A model generated the notes under the pieces. It was not told the origin of the DNA, searched no databases, and saw only the letters and a program-made list of their open reading frames with translations. This document shows positions 4,517-12,264 of a stretch of DNA of 15,011 nt, in pieces. The stretch's first letter is position 1; the number at the start of each line of letters is the position of its first letter. The DNA is taken from NCBI GenBank assembly GCA_002686465.1, contig NZCP01000001.1:1-15011 (forward strand). Reading direction: 5' to 3'. The translations under genes and the position numbers were made by a program. The stretch is from Candidatus Woesebacteria bacterium (GTDB lineage: Bacteria; Patescibacteriota; Microgenomatia; UBA8517; UBA10165).

Positions 4517-6853
4517 CTACAATTTTGCTCGTCCTATTACTTCCGCCTCAATAAGTGCCCTGTCTCGTCCATACTTAAGACGTGACATTTCTTTAATTAT
4601 TTCTGCAACCCGATCGTTTGTTTGAATACCTGCTATATCCTTTGTCAAATCAATTGAAAAAGGAGGAACTGGCTCGTTTTCAACTATTGTTTTGATGTAA
4701 ACATGGAAACGTTCAATATTTAAAAGGTCGTCTTCTGAAAAAACTGGCTGGAATTCACGAGCAAGATAGTTTGCATCAGTCACCCCTACTCGGAAAGCCA
4801 TCAAGGTCCCGACGTTACCAAAAACAGCATTTTTGACTTCCTCATCGACCTGACCAACAAACTGGTTTGCAACACAAAGATTAAGTCTATATTTTCTGGC
4901 CTCAGACAAAATCTGGGCAAAGTCGGGCGTTGCAAAGTTTTGAAATTCGTCAACGTATAGGTAAAAGTCACGTCTTTTTTCTTCTGGGACATCTTGTCTG
5001 CTCATAGCAGCCATTAAAATTCGGGGTACTAAAACCAATCCTAAGAAGTTTGAGTTTTCCTCCCCTAGATCTCCTTTGGCTAAATTAATGAGCAATATTT
5101 TCCCCTCATCCATAATATCTCGGAAATCGAAAGCAGACTGACTCTGCCCAATTATATTTCGCATCATAGCGTTTGTCACAAACCGGCCGAATTTGGATAC
5201 GATATAATCTAACACCTCACTCTTGTGGAAATCTGAGGTTTGGGCAATTTGATCAGTCCAATAACGCCGGACTATCGGATCTTCAACTTTTGGCAAAAGC
5301 TCTTGTACAAAATTTTGGTCAGTCAATACCCTTACGACCTCAACGAAAGTCGCACCGGGCTGGGCAAAAACAGTTAGAATCGCGTTCCGAACCGCGTGTT
5401 CAAACCGAGGACCGATGATTCCCGTTTTGTAAGGATCATAAAGTTTATACATCATGTTAATAACTGATGTGGCAACAAAGTGTCTTTGGTCTTCGGTTTT
5501 TGCCTCAAGAAGGTTTAACCCCATCGGACGCTCTGTATCACCTGGGTTAAAGTAAATAACATCTTCTGCTCGCTCGGGCGGGATCATCTTCAAAATGTCC
5601 TGAATAGCATCTCCATGGGGATCCATAAAACAAAGTCCGTTCCCCTCTTTTATGTCCTGCATGATTAAATCCTTTAAAAGCTCTGTCTTTCCGGTTCCGG
5701 TTTTTCCGACAATATACATATGACGTCTACGGTCGTCGTCGTGAATATAAACAGGTCTTTCTACTCCGCGGTATGAGCTCTTCCCAAGATGAAGTCCATC
5801 AGTAGGAATTTGCGCAGGTGCAGGAGCCCGTTTGGCATTAAGCCAGAAAATATGAGGGGTAGTAATTTGTTTATTTGGGAAGTGAAAAACTGTCGCCAGC
5901 TCCTCGGAGTTAAGCACCATCTTAGTATTACCCCAAAAATGAAACATTGGGTGGTAGCGGTAAAGAAAATCGTGCATAAACCCTCCTTTGTGGCGAATTT
6001 TACGACCCCTAAAACCATTAATCTCCCCAGAAAACTGCTCGAAAGCCGACTTTATATTAGAAAGATGTGCCTTAGCTGACTCCTCAGTTTTTGAGGCAAC
6101 AACGACTCGAATCGTAGTCTCAAAACCAGGTTTTGATAGCTTATTATCAATAGCTTCAAAAGTTTTAGCATCTACTTTATATGAAGCCTTCTCTGGGTCT
6201 GCCTCCTCCTTCTTAGTACTTGAAAGATACCCTTTCCCTGGACTCTTCCACTCATTGTCGGCGGGTGACACAAGAACTTGTATCGCGACCGCCTCACCTT
6301 CTCCCATCTTAGCAACTGCAGAGGTTAGAGAGGATAAGGGATCGGTTGGCAAGTCTTTATAAATCTTAATTGGTTGGAAATTGGCGCTCCTGAGTTGAAA
6401 TGTGGCGTAGGCAACCTTAGCTGACTCAGGAAAGATGTTATATTCAGGAACAGTAGTAATGTCAGCATCAGTATAGGCTCCGTGTATTTGCTTCTCTACT
6501 AAATCCTGAAGCTTTTTTGGGCACCAAACATAGAAACGTATATCTTCACTGCGTGCAACAATTTCAAATGAAATAACATCTTGTGTGTCGAAGTTTTGCT
6601 TCCACCCCCCTTTTTTGACAGCAAATAGTGACGCAAACATCTGCTCTGCGGCATCAATCTTAACCTCATTGTCCCGAGGCACTGCAACCTCGAGAAGCAC
6701 AGAATCTAAAGAACGTTTTTCTCTGTGTCTGTGTCTAAAGAAAACCAAAAACCAAGCGCCAAAAAACCACAACAAACCCCCAACGCCTATTAAAACTAGC
6801 GCTATAATTGCAAAGTTGATTGCTGTTTGTGTCAGGTTAGAGAGAGAATCCAC
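4517..6853 (-). CDS. Membrane-anchored TraG/VirD4-like ATPase (type IV secretion family)
   Basis: A 778-residue P-loop ATPase of the TraG/TraD/VirD4-HerA group, whose members couple or pump DNA or protein at membranes. A transmembrane segment is at 13-39 (FAIIALVLIGVGGLLWFFGAW), followed by a basic stop (RHRHREKR). Residues 45-340 are an alpha/beta region without clear motifs, as in CPR relatives. Walker A is GKTGTGKT at 383-390 and DPHGD is at 411-415. Walker B is FYLYVDEFQNF at 630-640, and EARKYRL...NQ (651-663) is typical of the family. The start is GTG at 6853, supported by AAAGGA six bases upstream and a one-base overlap (TAGTG) with the preceding gene. No relaxase, VirB or pilin genes are nearby, so its partner system is unknown. 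Confidence 0.85.
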   Translation of the reverse strand: MDSLSNLTQTAINFAIIALVLIGVGGLLWFFGAWFLVFFRHRHREKRSLDSVLLEVAVPRDNEVKIDAAEQMFASLFAVKKGGWKQNFDTQDVISFEIVARSEDIRFYVWCPKKLQDLVEKQIHGAYTDADITTVPEYNIFPESAKVAYATFQLRSANFQPIKIYKDLPTDPLSSLTSAVAKMGEGEAVAIQVLVSPADNEWKSPGKGYLSSTKKEEADPEKASYKVDAKTFEAIDNKLSKPGFETTIRVVVASKTEESAKAHLSNIKSAFEQFSGEINGFRGRKIRHKGGFMHDFLYRYHPMFHFWGNTKMVLNSEELATVFHFPNKQITTPHIFWLNAKRAPAPAQIPTDGLHLGKSSYRGVERPVYIHDDDRRRHMYIVGKTGTGKTELLKDLIMQDIKEGNGLCFMDPHGDAIQDILKMIPPERAEDVIYFNPGDTERPMGLNLLEAKTEDQRHFVATSVINMMYKLYDPYKTGIIGPRFEHAVRNAILTVFAQPGATFVEVVRVLTDQNFVQELLPKVEDPIVRRYWTDQIAQTSDFHKSEVLDYIVSKFGRFVTNAMMRNIIGQSQSAFDFRDIMDEGKILLINLAKGDLGEENSNFLGLVLVPRILMAAMSRQDVPEEKRRDFYLYVDEFQNFATPDFAQILSEARKYRLNLCVANQFVGQVDEEVKNAVFGNVGTLMAFRVGVTDANYLAREFQPVFSEDDLLNIERFHVYIKTIVENEPVPPFSIDLTKDIAGIQTNDRVAEIIKEMSRLKYGRDRALIEAEVIGRAKL

Positions 6854-7224
6854 TACTCGTCCTTTCTATAAACTACTTTAGTTCCAAGCATACTTGCTTT
6901 TTTTGCCATTCTGACGGACCACTCGGCAAGCCAACGGATAGCGTCTGTAATCTTGTGGTGAAGACCGTGTTTTATCTCGTCTTCTGTCAAAGGTAGTGTG
7001 ACAGAAACATTCTGGTTGTTTGGAGAAAGAACGGTTTGCCCTGTCGCATCATCAGATACCCCCCCTGTGCCTGTCTGACGCTCAACTTTTTCCAAATACC
7101 CCTCGAGTTCCTGTCTCCCCTCCTCCAGCTTTTGCGCCTCAGACGGATCCTCAATTGTTTGCTCAATTACAGGGTGCTCCCCTCCGGCTTGCGAACTCTT
7201 TTCCTTTTCCAATGTGGATGCCAT
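6853..7224 (-). CDS. Small acidic protein coupled to the TraG-like ATPase
   Basis: A 123-residue protein I cannot assign. The first half is acidic and helical (EAQKLEEGRQELEGYLEKVERQ). A low-complexity G/S/N/T stretch follows at 51-74, then a more conserved-looking end: LPLTEDEIKHGLHHKI, DAIRWLAEWSVRMAKKASMLGTKVVY. The C-terminal helix is amphipathic with no true membrane span. It is the first gene of the unit, has a consensus extended -10 box eight bases before its ATG, and its stop overlaps the ATPase GTG by one base. This tight coupling suggests a dedicated partner, for example an adaptor or regulatory subunit. That role is inference from position only. Confidence 0.7.
   Translation of the reverse strand: MASTLEKEKSSQAGGEHPVIEQTIEDPSEAQKLEEGRQELEGYLEKVERQTGTGGVSDDATGQTVLSPNNQNVSVTLPLTEDEIKHGLHHKITDAIRWLAEWSVRMAKKASMLGTKVVYRKDE
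6860..6865 (-). promoter_or_regulatory. Shine-Dalgarno AAAGGA that decides the GTG start of the ATPase
   Basis: AAAGGA on the minus strand with a six-base spacer to GTG 6853. It lies inside the end of the upstream gene. It contrasts with the first genes of transcripts here, which mostly lack such a site. Confidence 0.65.
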
Positions 7225-7232
7225 ACGAGGAA

Positions 7233-7241
7233 ATTATACCA
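7233..7241 (-). promoter_or_regulatory. Extended -10 promoter of the ATPase operon
   Basis: Minus strand reads TGG-TATAAT, consensus, with eight bases to ATG 7224. The predicted start point is the A of ATG or within one base of it, so the mRNA would be leaderless. The box directly abuts the TAG stop of the adenosyltransferase gene. Confidence 0.65.
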
Positions 7242-7796
7242 CTAACCCCGTTTCCCTGCCCATGTGGTTTCTTTTATTTTTGCCTTTTTATTGATGGTGC
7301 GGGCAACAACAAACAAGAAATCCGATAATCTGTTGATGTACTTCAAAACTTGGGGATTTACCTTCTCTTGCCGAGAAAGCCGGACAAGCTCACGTTCAGC
7401 CCTACGACAAACGCTTCTGGCAACATGAGCCTCGGCTGCGGCTGGATGTCCTCCTGGTAGAATAAACAGTCCAGGCCAAAACAGACTCCCCTCTAAGTCA
7501 TCAAGCAAGCGTTCAAGTTCTCTCACTTTTTTGGTATCAATAGAAAAAAGAGGCTTTCTCCTAGGTGGAGTTGCAAGCTCTGCCCCAATCTCAAAAAGTG
7601 TTTTTTGGACCTCTAAAACTAGATTTTTTATTTTCCTGTCTCGCCTAGGTAGAAGGCTAGCAACCAAACCAAGGTGCGAGTTGAGCTCATCAACATCCCC
7701 TATCGCCACAATCCTTTGTGCGTCTTTTCTTCTCCTCCGAGATTCGCCATACAAAGTAGTTGTGCCACGGTCACCGCGGCGTGTAGTAATAGACAT
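7242..7796 (-). CDS. PduO-type ATP:cob(I)alamin adenosyltransferase
   Basis: A 184-residue cytoplasmic enzyme that transfers the 5'-deoxyadenosyl group from ATP to cob(I)alamin to give adenosylcobalamin. The N-terminal ATP-binding segment TRRGDRGTTTLYGE (residues 5-18) is the PduO/MMAB signature. It is followed by a helical bundle with GDVDELNSHLGL (33-44), SVCRRAERELVRL and LKYINRLSDFLFVVAR, all typical of the family. The length is normal for a single-domain PduO. The frame runs up to a TTG at 7829, but the ATG at 7796 gives the family-typical N-terminus and sits six bases after an extended -10 box. It lies directly downstream of the class II ribonucleotide reductase, which needs its product. 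No cobalamin biosynthesis gene is in the window, so salvage is implied. Confidence 0.92.
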   Translation of the reverse strand: MSITTRRGDRGTTTLYGESRRRRKDAQRIVAIGDVDELNSHLGLVASLLPRRDRKIKNLVLEVQKTLFEIGAELATPPRRKPLFSIDTKKVRELERLLDDLEGSLFWPGLFILPGGHPAAAEAHVARSVCRRAERELVRLSRQEKVNPQVLKYINRLSDFLFVVARTINKKAKIKETTWAGKRG

Positions 7797-7802
7797 GACA
7801 GA

Positions 7803-7811
7803 AGGATACCA
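7803..7811 (-). promoter_or_regulatory. Candidate extended -10 promoter of the adenosyltransferase
   Basis: Minus strand reads TGG-TATCCT with six bases to ATG 7796. A TTGAAA lies 15 bp upstream, shorter than ideal. It is weaker than the other boxes; read-through from the reductase is the alternative. Confidence 0.4.
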
Positions 7812-7985
7812 GAGGACAGCAACTTTCAAAAGGTACGTCTCACTTTGTGCTAACGTGCCAGGGCAGGCAAGTTACCTCAAGTTTGCAAAATTTAAGTCAG
7901 CTGGGACCAGCGTGGGGTCAGAGTTGTGCGCCGCCATGACAGCCCCAGCTTACAAAAGATTGGTACCCCGAAGGGGGTGAAATAC
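7812..7985 (-). other. Structured intergenic stretch between reductase and adenosyltransferase
   Basis: No gene. On the minus strand a hairpin ACCCC-CTTC-GGGGT (7965-7978) follows the reductase stop; the run after it (ATCTTTTG) is weak for a terminator. A second inverted repeat, AGCTGGG (7944-7950) with CCCAGCT (7899-7905), encloses 38 nt that can pair further (TGACCCC with GGGG). I looked for a cobalamin riboswitch because of the flanking genes but found no convincing B12 box. Confidence 0.4.
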
Positions 7986-10712
7986 TTAACATTTTGAATA
8001 ACCACAACCTGGATTTGAACATTTTTTGCACCCCTCAACAAGTAAAAGAGTCGACCCGCAATCAGGACAAGCGCTAAATGTTGGTTGATAAGTTGGTGTA
8101 TTTGAATGACCAAAAACATCCATCGTCACAGCTTCACCTGCATGACTTGTTCCATTTCCGTCTCTTTCTTCTACTGGGTGCTTCGAATGCCCATTGGATT
8201 CACTCTGTGTTGCCTCGACTACTTCTTCATCTTTTGCACCAAACTCAAGCGGCAACTGTTTTGTGCTTGATATTTCCAAAACTGACTTTCCTACAGCATC
8301 AAACATGGAAAGCACGGCATTAGGACCTAATCCATAGGACGTGCCGCAAGCAACACCCACAAGCTCATCAGCGACCTCACCAAGCGACGCTCCATGTTTT
8401 AAAGCAAGAGATGCCAAGCGTCCAGTAACCTCTGCAGCACCTGCAACATAACCACCTGATTTGCCAACATTCACAAAAACTTCGATAGGCCTGCCCTCCT
8501 CTGTTCTAAAAACAGCGGTATACACATTTCCCACATCACTTCTTTTCTTAAGCCGCATACCCCAAGACTCTACAGGTGCTTTTGTAGGACCCTCCTCTGT
8601 ATAAACCATCTCTTCTTTTGGCGCATCTGCCTCGGGCTTTTTCTCATCTTTGCCGGCAAGCTGGTCGTAGTAGGACTTATCTTTCTTTACCTCGAGCACT
8701 TGCTTTTCTCTTGAACCGTCTCTGTAAATGGTTATTCCCTTGCAACCTGTCTCGTATACCATCAAATAGCTTTTGCGCACATCCTCAACAGTCGCCTCAT
8801 TGGGGAAGTTAATAGTTTTAGAAATTGCATTATCTACGTGCCTTTGGAAAGCGGCTTGCATCTTAACATGCCAGTCCGGTGTGATATCTCTGGTTGTTGC
8901 AAAAACTTTCTGCCACCTCTCGGGAACTTCAGCTACTCCTTGAACCGAACCCCCGTTTTCTTCGATTTTTTCCACCAACTCTTGAGAATAAAAACCTTCT
9001 CTTTTTGCAACTTCTAGAAAGAAAGGATTCACAGTAAAAAGCCTTTTCCCCTCAATAGTATTTTTTGCAAACGACAGGGCAAAATAGGGTTCTATTCCGG
9101 AGGAGGCATCAGCCAACATGGCAATTGTCCCGGTTGGTGCAATGGTTGTAACGGCTGCGTTACGGATATGAAGTTCTTCTCCCAAAAAATGAGAACTTTC
9201 GGGGTCAAATATAGACCCTTTCCAGGCAGGAAAAGATCCACGCTTTCCGGCAAGATCTACGCTTGCCTTTTTTGCCCGTTTTTGAACATACTCCATAATA
9301 TCTTCTGCTAATTGCAAACCCTCGGGGGTGTTATATCCTATCTCCATCTGGGCCAAAAGATCAGCAAAGCCCATTAGCCCCAAACCTATCCGACGAATCT
9401 TGCGCGTCATGTCGGCGATAGCGGGAATGGGATAATTGTTCATATCAAGAACATTATCTAAAAAGTGAACAGACTCTTCTGTTACCTTTCCCAGCTCCTC
9501 ATAATCAATCTCGCCGTCCTTCACAAACTGTCCTACGTTAATAGATCCGAGCGTACATGCATCATAAGGAAGAAGTGGCTGCTCACCACAAGGATTTGTT
9601 GCCTCTATCTGACCCAGGTGAGGAGTGGGGTTTGCACCAGACTTGTTTATACGGTCAATCATAATCATGCCTGGATCGCCGTAATTCCAAGCTAGTTGTG
9701 TAATCAAAAGGAATACTTTTTTTGCATTAAGGCGACCCATCACTTGCCCATTTCTGGGATTTACAAGCTCGTACCCTTCATTCTCGTGTGTTGCACGGAC
9801 AAGATCATATAGCTTTGCAACCCCATCCTCGGTCTTTTTAAGCTTCAGGTCTATATCCCTAATGGTTTGCGCTGTCTTGATTTCGTCAATAATCTCAGTC
9901 CAATCAGGCTCCTTGTCAACATATTGAGAATCGCGCTCTACTTGTTCCATCCAGTCCTCAGTAACAGTGACAGATATATTGAAATTGGTAAGATTGAACT
10001 CATCAACTTTCATAACCGCAAAGCGTAAGACGTCAGGATGGGTGATATGAAGAATTCCCATATTCGCCCCCCTGCGAACACCACCCTGTTTTACTTGAGA
10101 GGTAACATCGTTATACGAGTGCAAGAAAGCACAGGGACCTACGGTATTTCCACCAGAAGATCGGATAAGGTCTCCATATGGACGAAGTCGCGAGAAAGAA
10201 AATCCAGTACCGCCACCCGATTTGTGGATAAGCATCATGTCTACCAATGTCTTTCCTATACTTCTCATATCATCAGCAACTGGCAAGACAAAACAAGCAG
10301 AAAGTTGCTGCATTGGCTTTCCGGCATTTAGCATTGTCGGGGTGTTTGGAATAAACTTCTGAGAAGACATGATGTCATAGAATCTCCTAGTCTGAGAAAG
10401 CATTTTACCTTTATCAGGGTCGTATAAAAGATCCGCGGTTGCAATATTGGAAGCAACTCTCCAAAACATGTCTTTGGATGACTCTATTGGTTCACCTTTG
10501 TTGTTACGAAGTGCATAACGAGTCTTGCCAATATATCTTGCAGTTTCGGATAGTTGGGGTTTTTGAAGGTCCGCCGGAGTCTTTGGGGTGTGGCGGCCAA
10601 TCTCCCAAACCTCATCTTGCGTGTAGTTGTTCTTTTTGTTTTTCAACACACCATTAGTCCGTGGGGTGATTGGTTGACCAACGCTAGTCTTGTGTACTAT
10701 CTTTTGTTGCAT
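7986..10712 (-). CDS. nrdJ: Class II (adenosylcobalamin-dependent) ribonucleotide reductase
   Basis: A 908-residue enzyme that reduces ribonucleotides to deoxyribonucleotides using a radical from adenosylcobalamin, with no oxygen requirement. The ten-stranded barrel carries the thiyl cysteine C375 in NPCGEQ. Redox-pair candidates are C140 (LSACFV) and C386 (DACTLGSIN), and the phosphate-binding loop is APTGTI at 525-530. Residues 717-813 form a TSCPD-type domain (VGVACGTSYGLGPNAVLS). An acidic linker leads to a C-terminal zinc ribbon at 882-908 (CPDCG, then CKKCSNPGCGYSKC) that probably relays electrons. Between MEQVERDSQY and YELVNPR there is an insertion of roughly 50 residues (264-312) where most relatives have a short loop. 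The start is the ATG at 10712. The adenosyltransferase that makes its cofactor lies immediately downstream. Confidence 0.95.
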   Translation of the reverse strand: MQQKIVHKTSVGQPITPRTNGVLKNKKNNYTQDEVWEIGRHTPKTPADLQKPQLSETARYIGKTRYALRNNKGEPIESSKDMFWRVASNIATADLLYDPDKGKMLSQTRRFYDIMSSQKFIPNTPTMLNAGKPMQQLSACFVLPVADDMRSIGKTLVDMMLIHKSGGGTGFSFSRLRPYGDLIRSSGGNTVGPCAFLHSYNDVTSQVKQGGVRRGANMGILHITHPDVLRFAVMKVDEFNLTNFNISVTVTEDWMEQVERDSQYVDKEPDWTEIIDEIKTAQTIRDIDLKLKKTEDGVAKLYDLVRATHENEGYELVNPRNGQVMGRLNAKKVFLLITQLAWNYGDPGMIMIDRINKSGANPTPHLGQIEATNPCGEQPLLPYDACTLGSINVGQFVKDGEIDYEELGKVTEESVHFLDNVLDMNNYPIPAIADMTRKIRRIGLGLMGFADLLAQMEIGYNTPEGLQLAEDIMEYVQKRAKKASVDLAGKRGSFPAWKGSIFDPESSHFLGEELHIRNAAVTTIAPTGTIAMLADASSGIEPYFALSFAKNTIEGKRLFTVNPFFLEVAKREGFYSQELVEKIEENGGSVQGVAEVPERWQKVFATTRDITPDWHVKMQAAFQRHVDNAISKTINFPNEATVEDVRKSYLMVYETGCKGITIYRDGSREKQVLEVKKDKSYYDQLAGKDEKKPEADAPKEEMVYTEEGPTKAPVESWGMRLKKRSDVGNVYTAVFRTEEGRPIEVFVNVGKSGGYVAGAAEVTGRLASLALKHGASLGEVADELVGVACGTSYGLGPNAVLSMFDAVGKSVLEISSTKQLPLEFGAKDEEVVEATQSESNGHSKHPVEERDGNGTSHAGEAVTMDVFGHSNTPTYQPTFSACPDCGSTLLLVEGCKKCSNPGCGYSKC

Positions 10713-10764
10713 GATACTCTAACAAGAAAAAATCTGGTAACAACAGATCGATCTCTTAGAGAGC

Positions 10765-10793
10765 ATAGTCCAATATCTACGTCTTCCTGTCAA
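10765..10793 (-). promoter_or_regulatory. Candidate promoter of the ribonucleotide reductase
   Basis: Minus strand: perfect -35 TTGACA (10788-10793), 17-bp spacer, weak -10 GACTAT (10765-10770). The leader would be about 45 nt and contains the palindrome AGATCGATCT (10745-10754), a possible operator. I see no typical NrdR box. The rest of 10713-10997 holds nothing recognisable. Confidence 0.35.
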
Positions 10794-10997
10794 CCATCAA
10801 CTTCTGTATCAAAATTGGTCATCTTGGGCACCCCTTAGCTTTACAAGCTTTTGCACCAAAATAGCGAAAAACTCCATCTTTCGAAAATTCTTGTGGAAGT
10901 ACTATAAGGAAGAAATACTAGAGAGAAAATTTTTGACTCAAAATCGCAAAAAAGAGGTGAAAGAAGTTGTTAGTTGCCAACTCTAAAAAATAGTAAA

Positions 10998-11678
10998 TTA
11001 AGGGGTTGGACTTGAAATATCATCGTCTTTCATGGCCTCTTCTTCCCCGTCCATTTCTTTATCCATATCCATAGGTATCAAAAGTGGCCTCCCCTCTTCT
11101 ATTAATCTTTGTGCCACCTTTTCGTAAACAGTTTTGGAAACCCCAATCGCTTTTATAATTACTGGCTGTGCTTCTTCTGGAGCAATTTGACCTACCGACT
11201 CTAAAACTTCCCGGTGCTTAAGAGAAGCCTTGCCCAGTTTTTCTAAAAATTCTCCGGTGTCTTTCCCCGCTGTCTTTGCTTTCTCTGTTTCCTCAAACGC
11301 CTCCTCTAAATACTTCTCCGCCTTTTCGGCTGTTAACACACCAAGTTCTGCCTTTCCTCCTTTTATCAACTCTCTTGCCATTCCAACTCTTTTATCTGCA
11401 AAAAGAAGTAGAAGCTCTGCTTTTTTGGCAGAGTCACGGGCGACCAAAACTCGGACCTTGTCTCGAAAAGCCTTTAGCGGCCAAAGAAAATGATCTGGCA
11501 AGATACCCGGATAAGGTAAATAATAATCCATCTTAGAGACTTCAATTAAAATATCTTGATCTGGATTTTCCTCAACTGAGAAGGCATAACGAGGAGAGGC
11601 TGTGCGCAAAATTGATGTTCCTAATACGGAGACGGCAAAAACCAACGTTGCAAGAATGATAGCGGTTCGCCGTAACAT
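10998..11678 (-). CDS. DUF5667-like exported protein
   Basis: A 226-residue protein with an N-terminal signal or anchor (AIILATLVFAVSVLGTSIL, residues 6-24) and a helical extracytoplasmic part. The block YYLPYPGILPDHFLWPLKAFRDKV (52-75) is the hallmark I associate with DUF5667 proteins of Patescibacteria and some other phyla. The following helices are AELLLLFADKRVGMARELI, ELGVLTAEKAEKYLEEAFEE and a further acidic helix. They would form an all-helical bundle outside the membrane. The acidic, methionine-rich tail (MDMDKEMDGEEEAMKDDD) is low complexity. No enzymatic motif is visible; the function of the family is not known to me. It lies 42 bp downstream of the HEPN-motif gene and has its own -10-like box within a palindrome. 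Confidence 0.8.
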   Translation of the reverse strand: MLRRTAIILATLVFAVSVLGTSILRTASPRYAFSVEENPDQDILIEVSKMDYYLPYPGILPDHFLWPLKAFRDKVRVLVARDSAKKAELLLLFADKRVGMARELIKGGKAELGVLTAEKAEKYLEEAFEETEKAKTAGKDTGEFLEKLGKASLKHREVLESVGQIAPEEAQPVIIKAIGVSKTVYEKVAQRLIEEGRPLLIPMDMDKEMDGEEEAMKDDDISSPTP

Positions 11679-11685
11679 AATATTA

Positions 11686-11697
11686 CTCTATATAGAG
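11686..11697. promoter_or_regulatory. 12-bp palindrome overlapping a -10 box
   Basis: CTCTATATAGAG is a perfect palindrome. On the minus strand it contains TATAGA, ending eight bases before the ATG at 11678, the same spacing as other leaderless starts here. It could be a -10 box alone or a box with an overlapping operator. Confidence 0.45.
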
Positions 11698-11720
11698 AAT
11701 ATTCCAGCATTAGCGCCCTG

Positions 11721-12227
11721 TCAAGTCTTTGGTAAATTAACGGGACACGTGTCAAATGCCTGGTCCATTGCTGAAAGTATCATCTCAATACGATTCTTTG
11801 CCCCCACCCGAGTTATAAAATTTTTGTGCTTTGGGAACCAATGAAAAAGAAGATTGCGCGATCTTTTCCATGTCTGCCAAAGAAGTTGAGGCAAATCTTC
11901 ACTTTGGCAACGATCGGTAAGTTTTGAATAAACCCATGAGTTGCGCCGGAGTCTTTCTGGCAAACTAGGATTCAGCGATCTGCCTATGCGAAAACGATTG
12001 CTGTTGTATTGTTGCGGACTAATCAGCTCAAGATCTAAAAACAGCTTTTTTAAAACCCCTTCATAAGCCTTTGCTGCTGGAAAGACCAAAAAGGAATAAT
12101 CATGGAAACGCCCCTCCTCTTCCCTCTCCTCTTGTGAAAAAAGAACTATAGATTGCCCAATAAGATCCTTTTGGGCTTCGGTTAAATAGCCCCACAATAC
12201 TCTCTTTTTAATCACCGACAAGTCCAT
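11721..12227 (-). CDS. HEPN-motif protein, putative RNase (RnlA-like region)
   Basis: A 168-residue mostly helical protein. RNLLFH at 124-129 is an R-N-x3-H motif, the catalytic RX4H signature of HEPN ribonucleases. HEPN domains are frequent in toxin-antitoxin, abortive-infection and CRISPR effectors, where they cut RNA as dimers. The block DYSFLVFPAAKAYEGVLKKLF (43-63) resembles, from memory, the Dmd-binding/dimerisation domain of the RnlA toxin family; I could not check this. FRIGRSLNPSL (79-89) follows. The start is the ATG at 12227, eight bases after a TGA-TATCAT box. The gene ends in TGA. No small antitoxin or nucleotidyltransferase gene adjoins it: the neighbours are a DUF5667-like gene and a divergent penicillin-binding protein. 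Catalytic activity is inferred from the motif only. Confidence 0.65.
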   Translation of the reverse strand: MDLSVIKKRVLWGYLTEAQKDLIGQSIVLFSQEEREEEGRFHDYSFLVFPAAKAYEGVLKKLFLDLELISPQQYNSNRFRIGRSLNPSLPERLRRNSWVYSKLTDRCQSEDLPQLLWQTWKRSRNLLFHWFPKHKNFITRVGAKNRIEMILSAMDQAFDTCPVNLPKT

Positions 12228-12235
12228 TTACTCCA

Positions 12236-12257
12236 ATGATATCATTTAGGGTACAAT
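12236..12257. promoter_or_regulatory. Divergent promoter pair between the HEPN and PBP genes
   Basis: Minus: TGA-TATCAT (12236-12244), eight bases from ATG 12227. Plus: TACAAT (12252-12257), seven bases from ATG 12265. Both genes would be leaderless. The minus box is part of the palindrome ATGATATCAT (12236-12245). Only 37 bp separate the two start codons, so the two polymerases would interfere with each other. Confidence 0.6.
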
Positions 12258-12264
12258 ATACGAT

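Noticed and set aside
7965..7978. Strong terminator after the ribonucleotide reductase
   Set aside because: The hairpin is followed only by ATCTTTTG, with no real T-run, so it is at best a weak terminator.
7797..7985. Cobalamin riboswitch before the adenosyltransferase
   Set aside because: Neither strand shows a convincing B12 box or the conserved GCCACTG core; GCCTGCC-like fragments are isolated.
10713..10997. NrdR operator upstream of the ribonucleotide reductase
   Set aside because: No tandem ACACNATATNTNGTGT-like boxes; only the short palindrome AGATCGATCT is present.
11721..11723. Alternative genetic code (TGA as glycine) as in Gracilibacteria/Absconditabacteria
   Set aside because: The HEPN-motif gene ends in TGA and all long genes are free of in-frame TGA, so the standard bacterial code fits.
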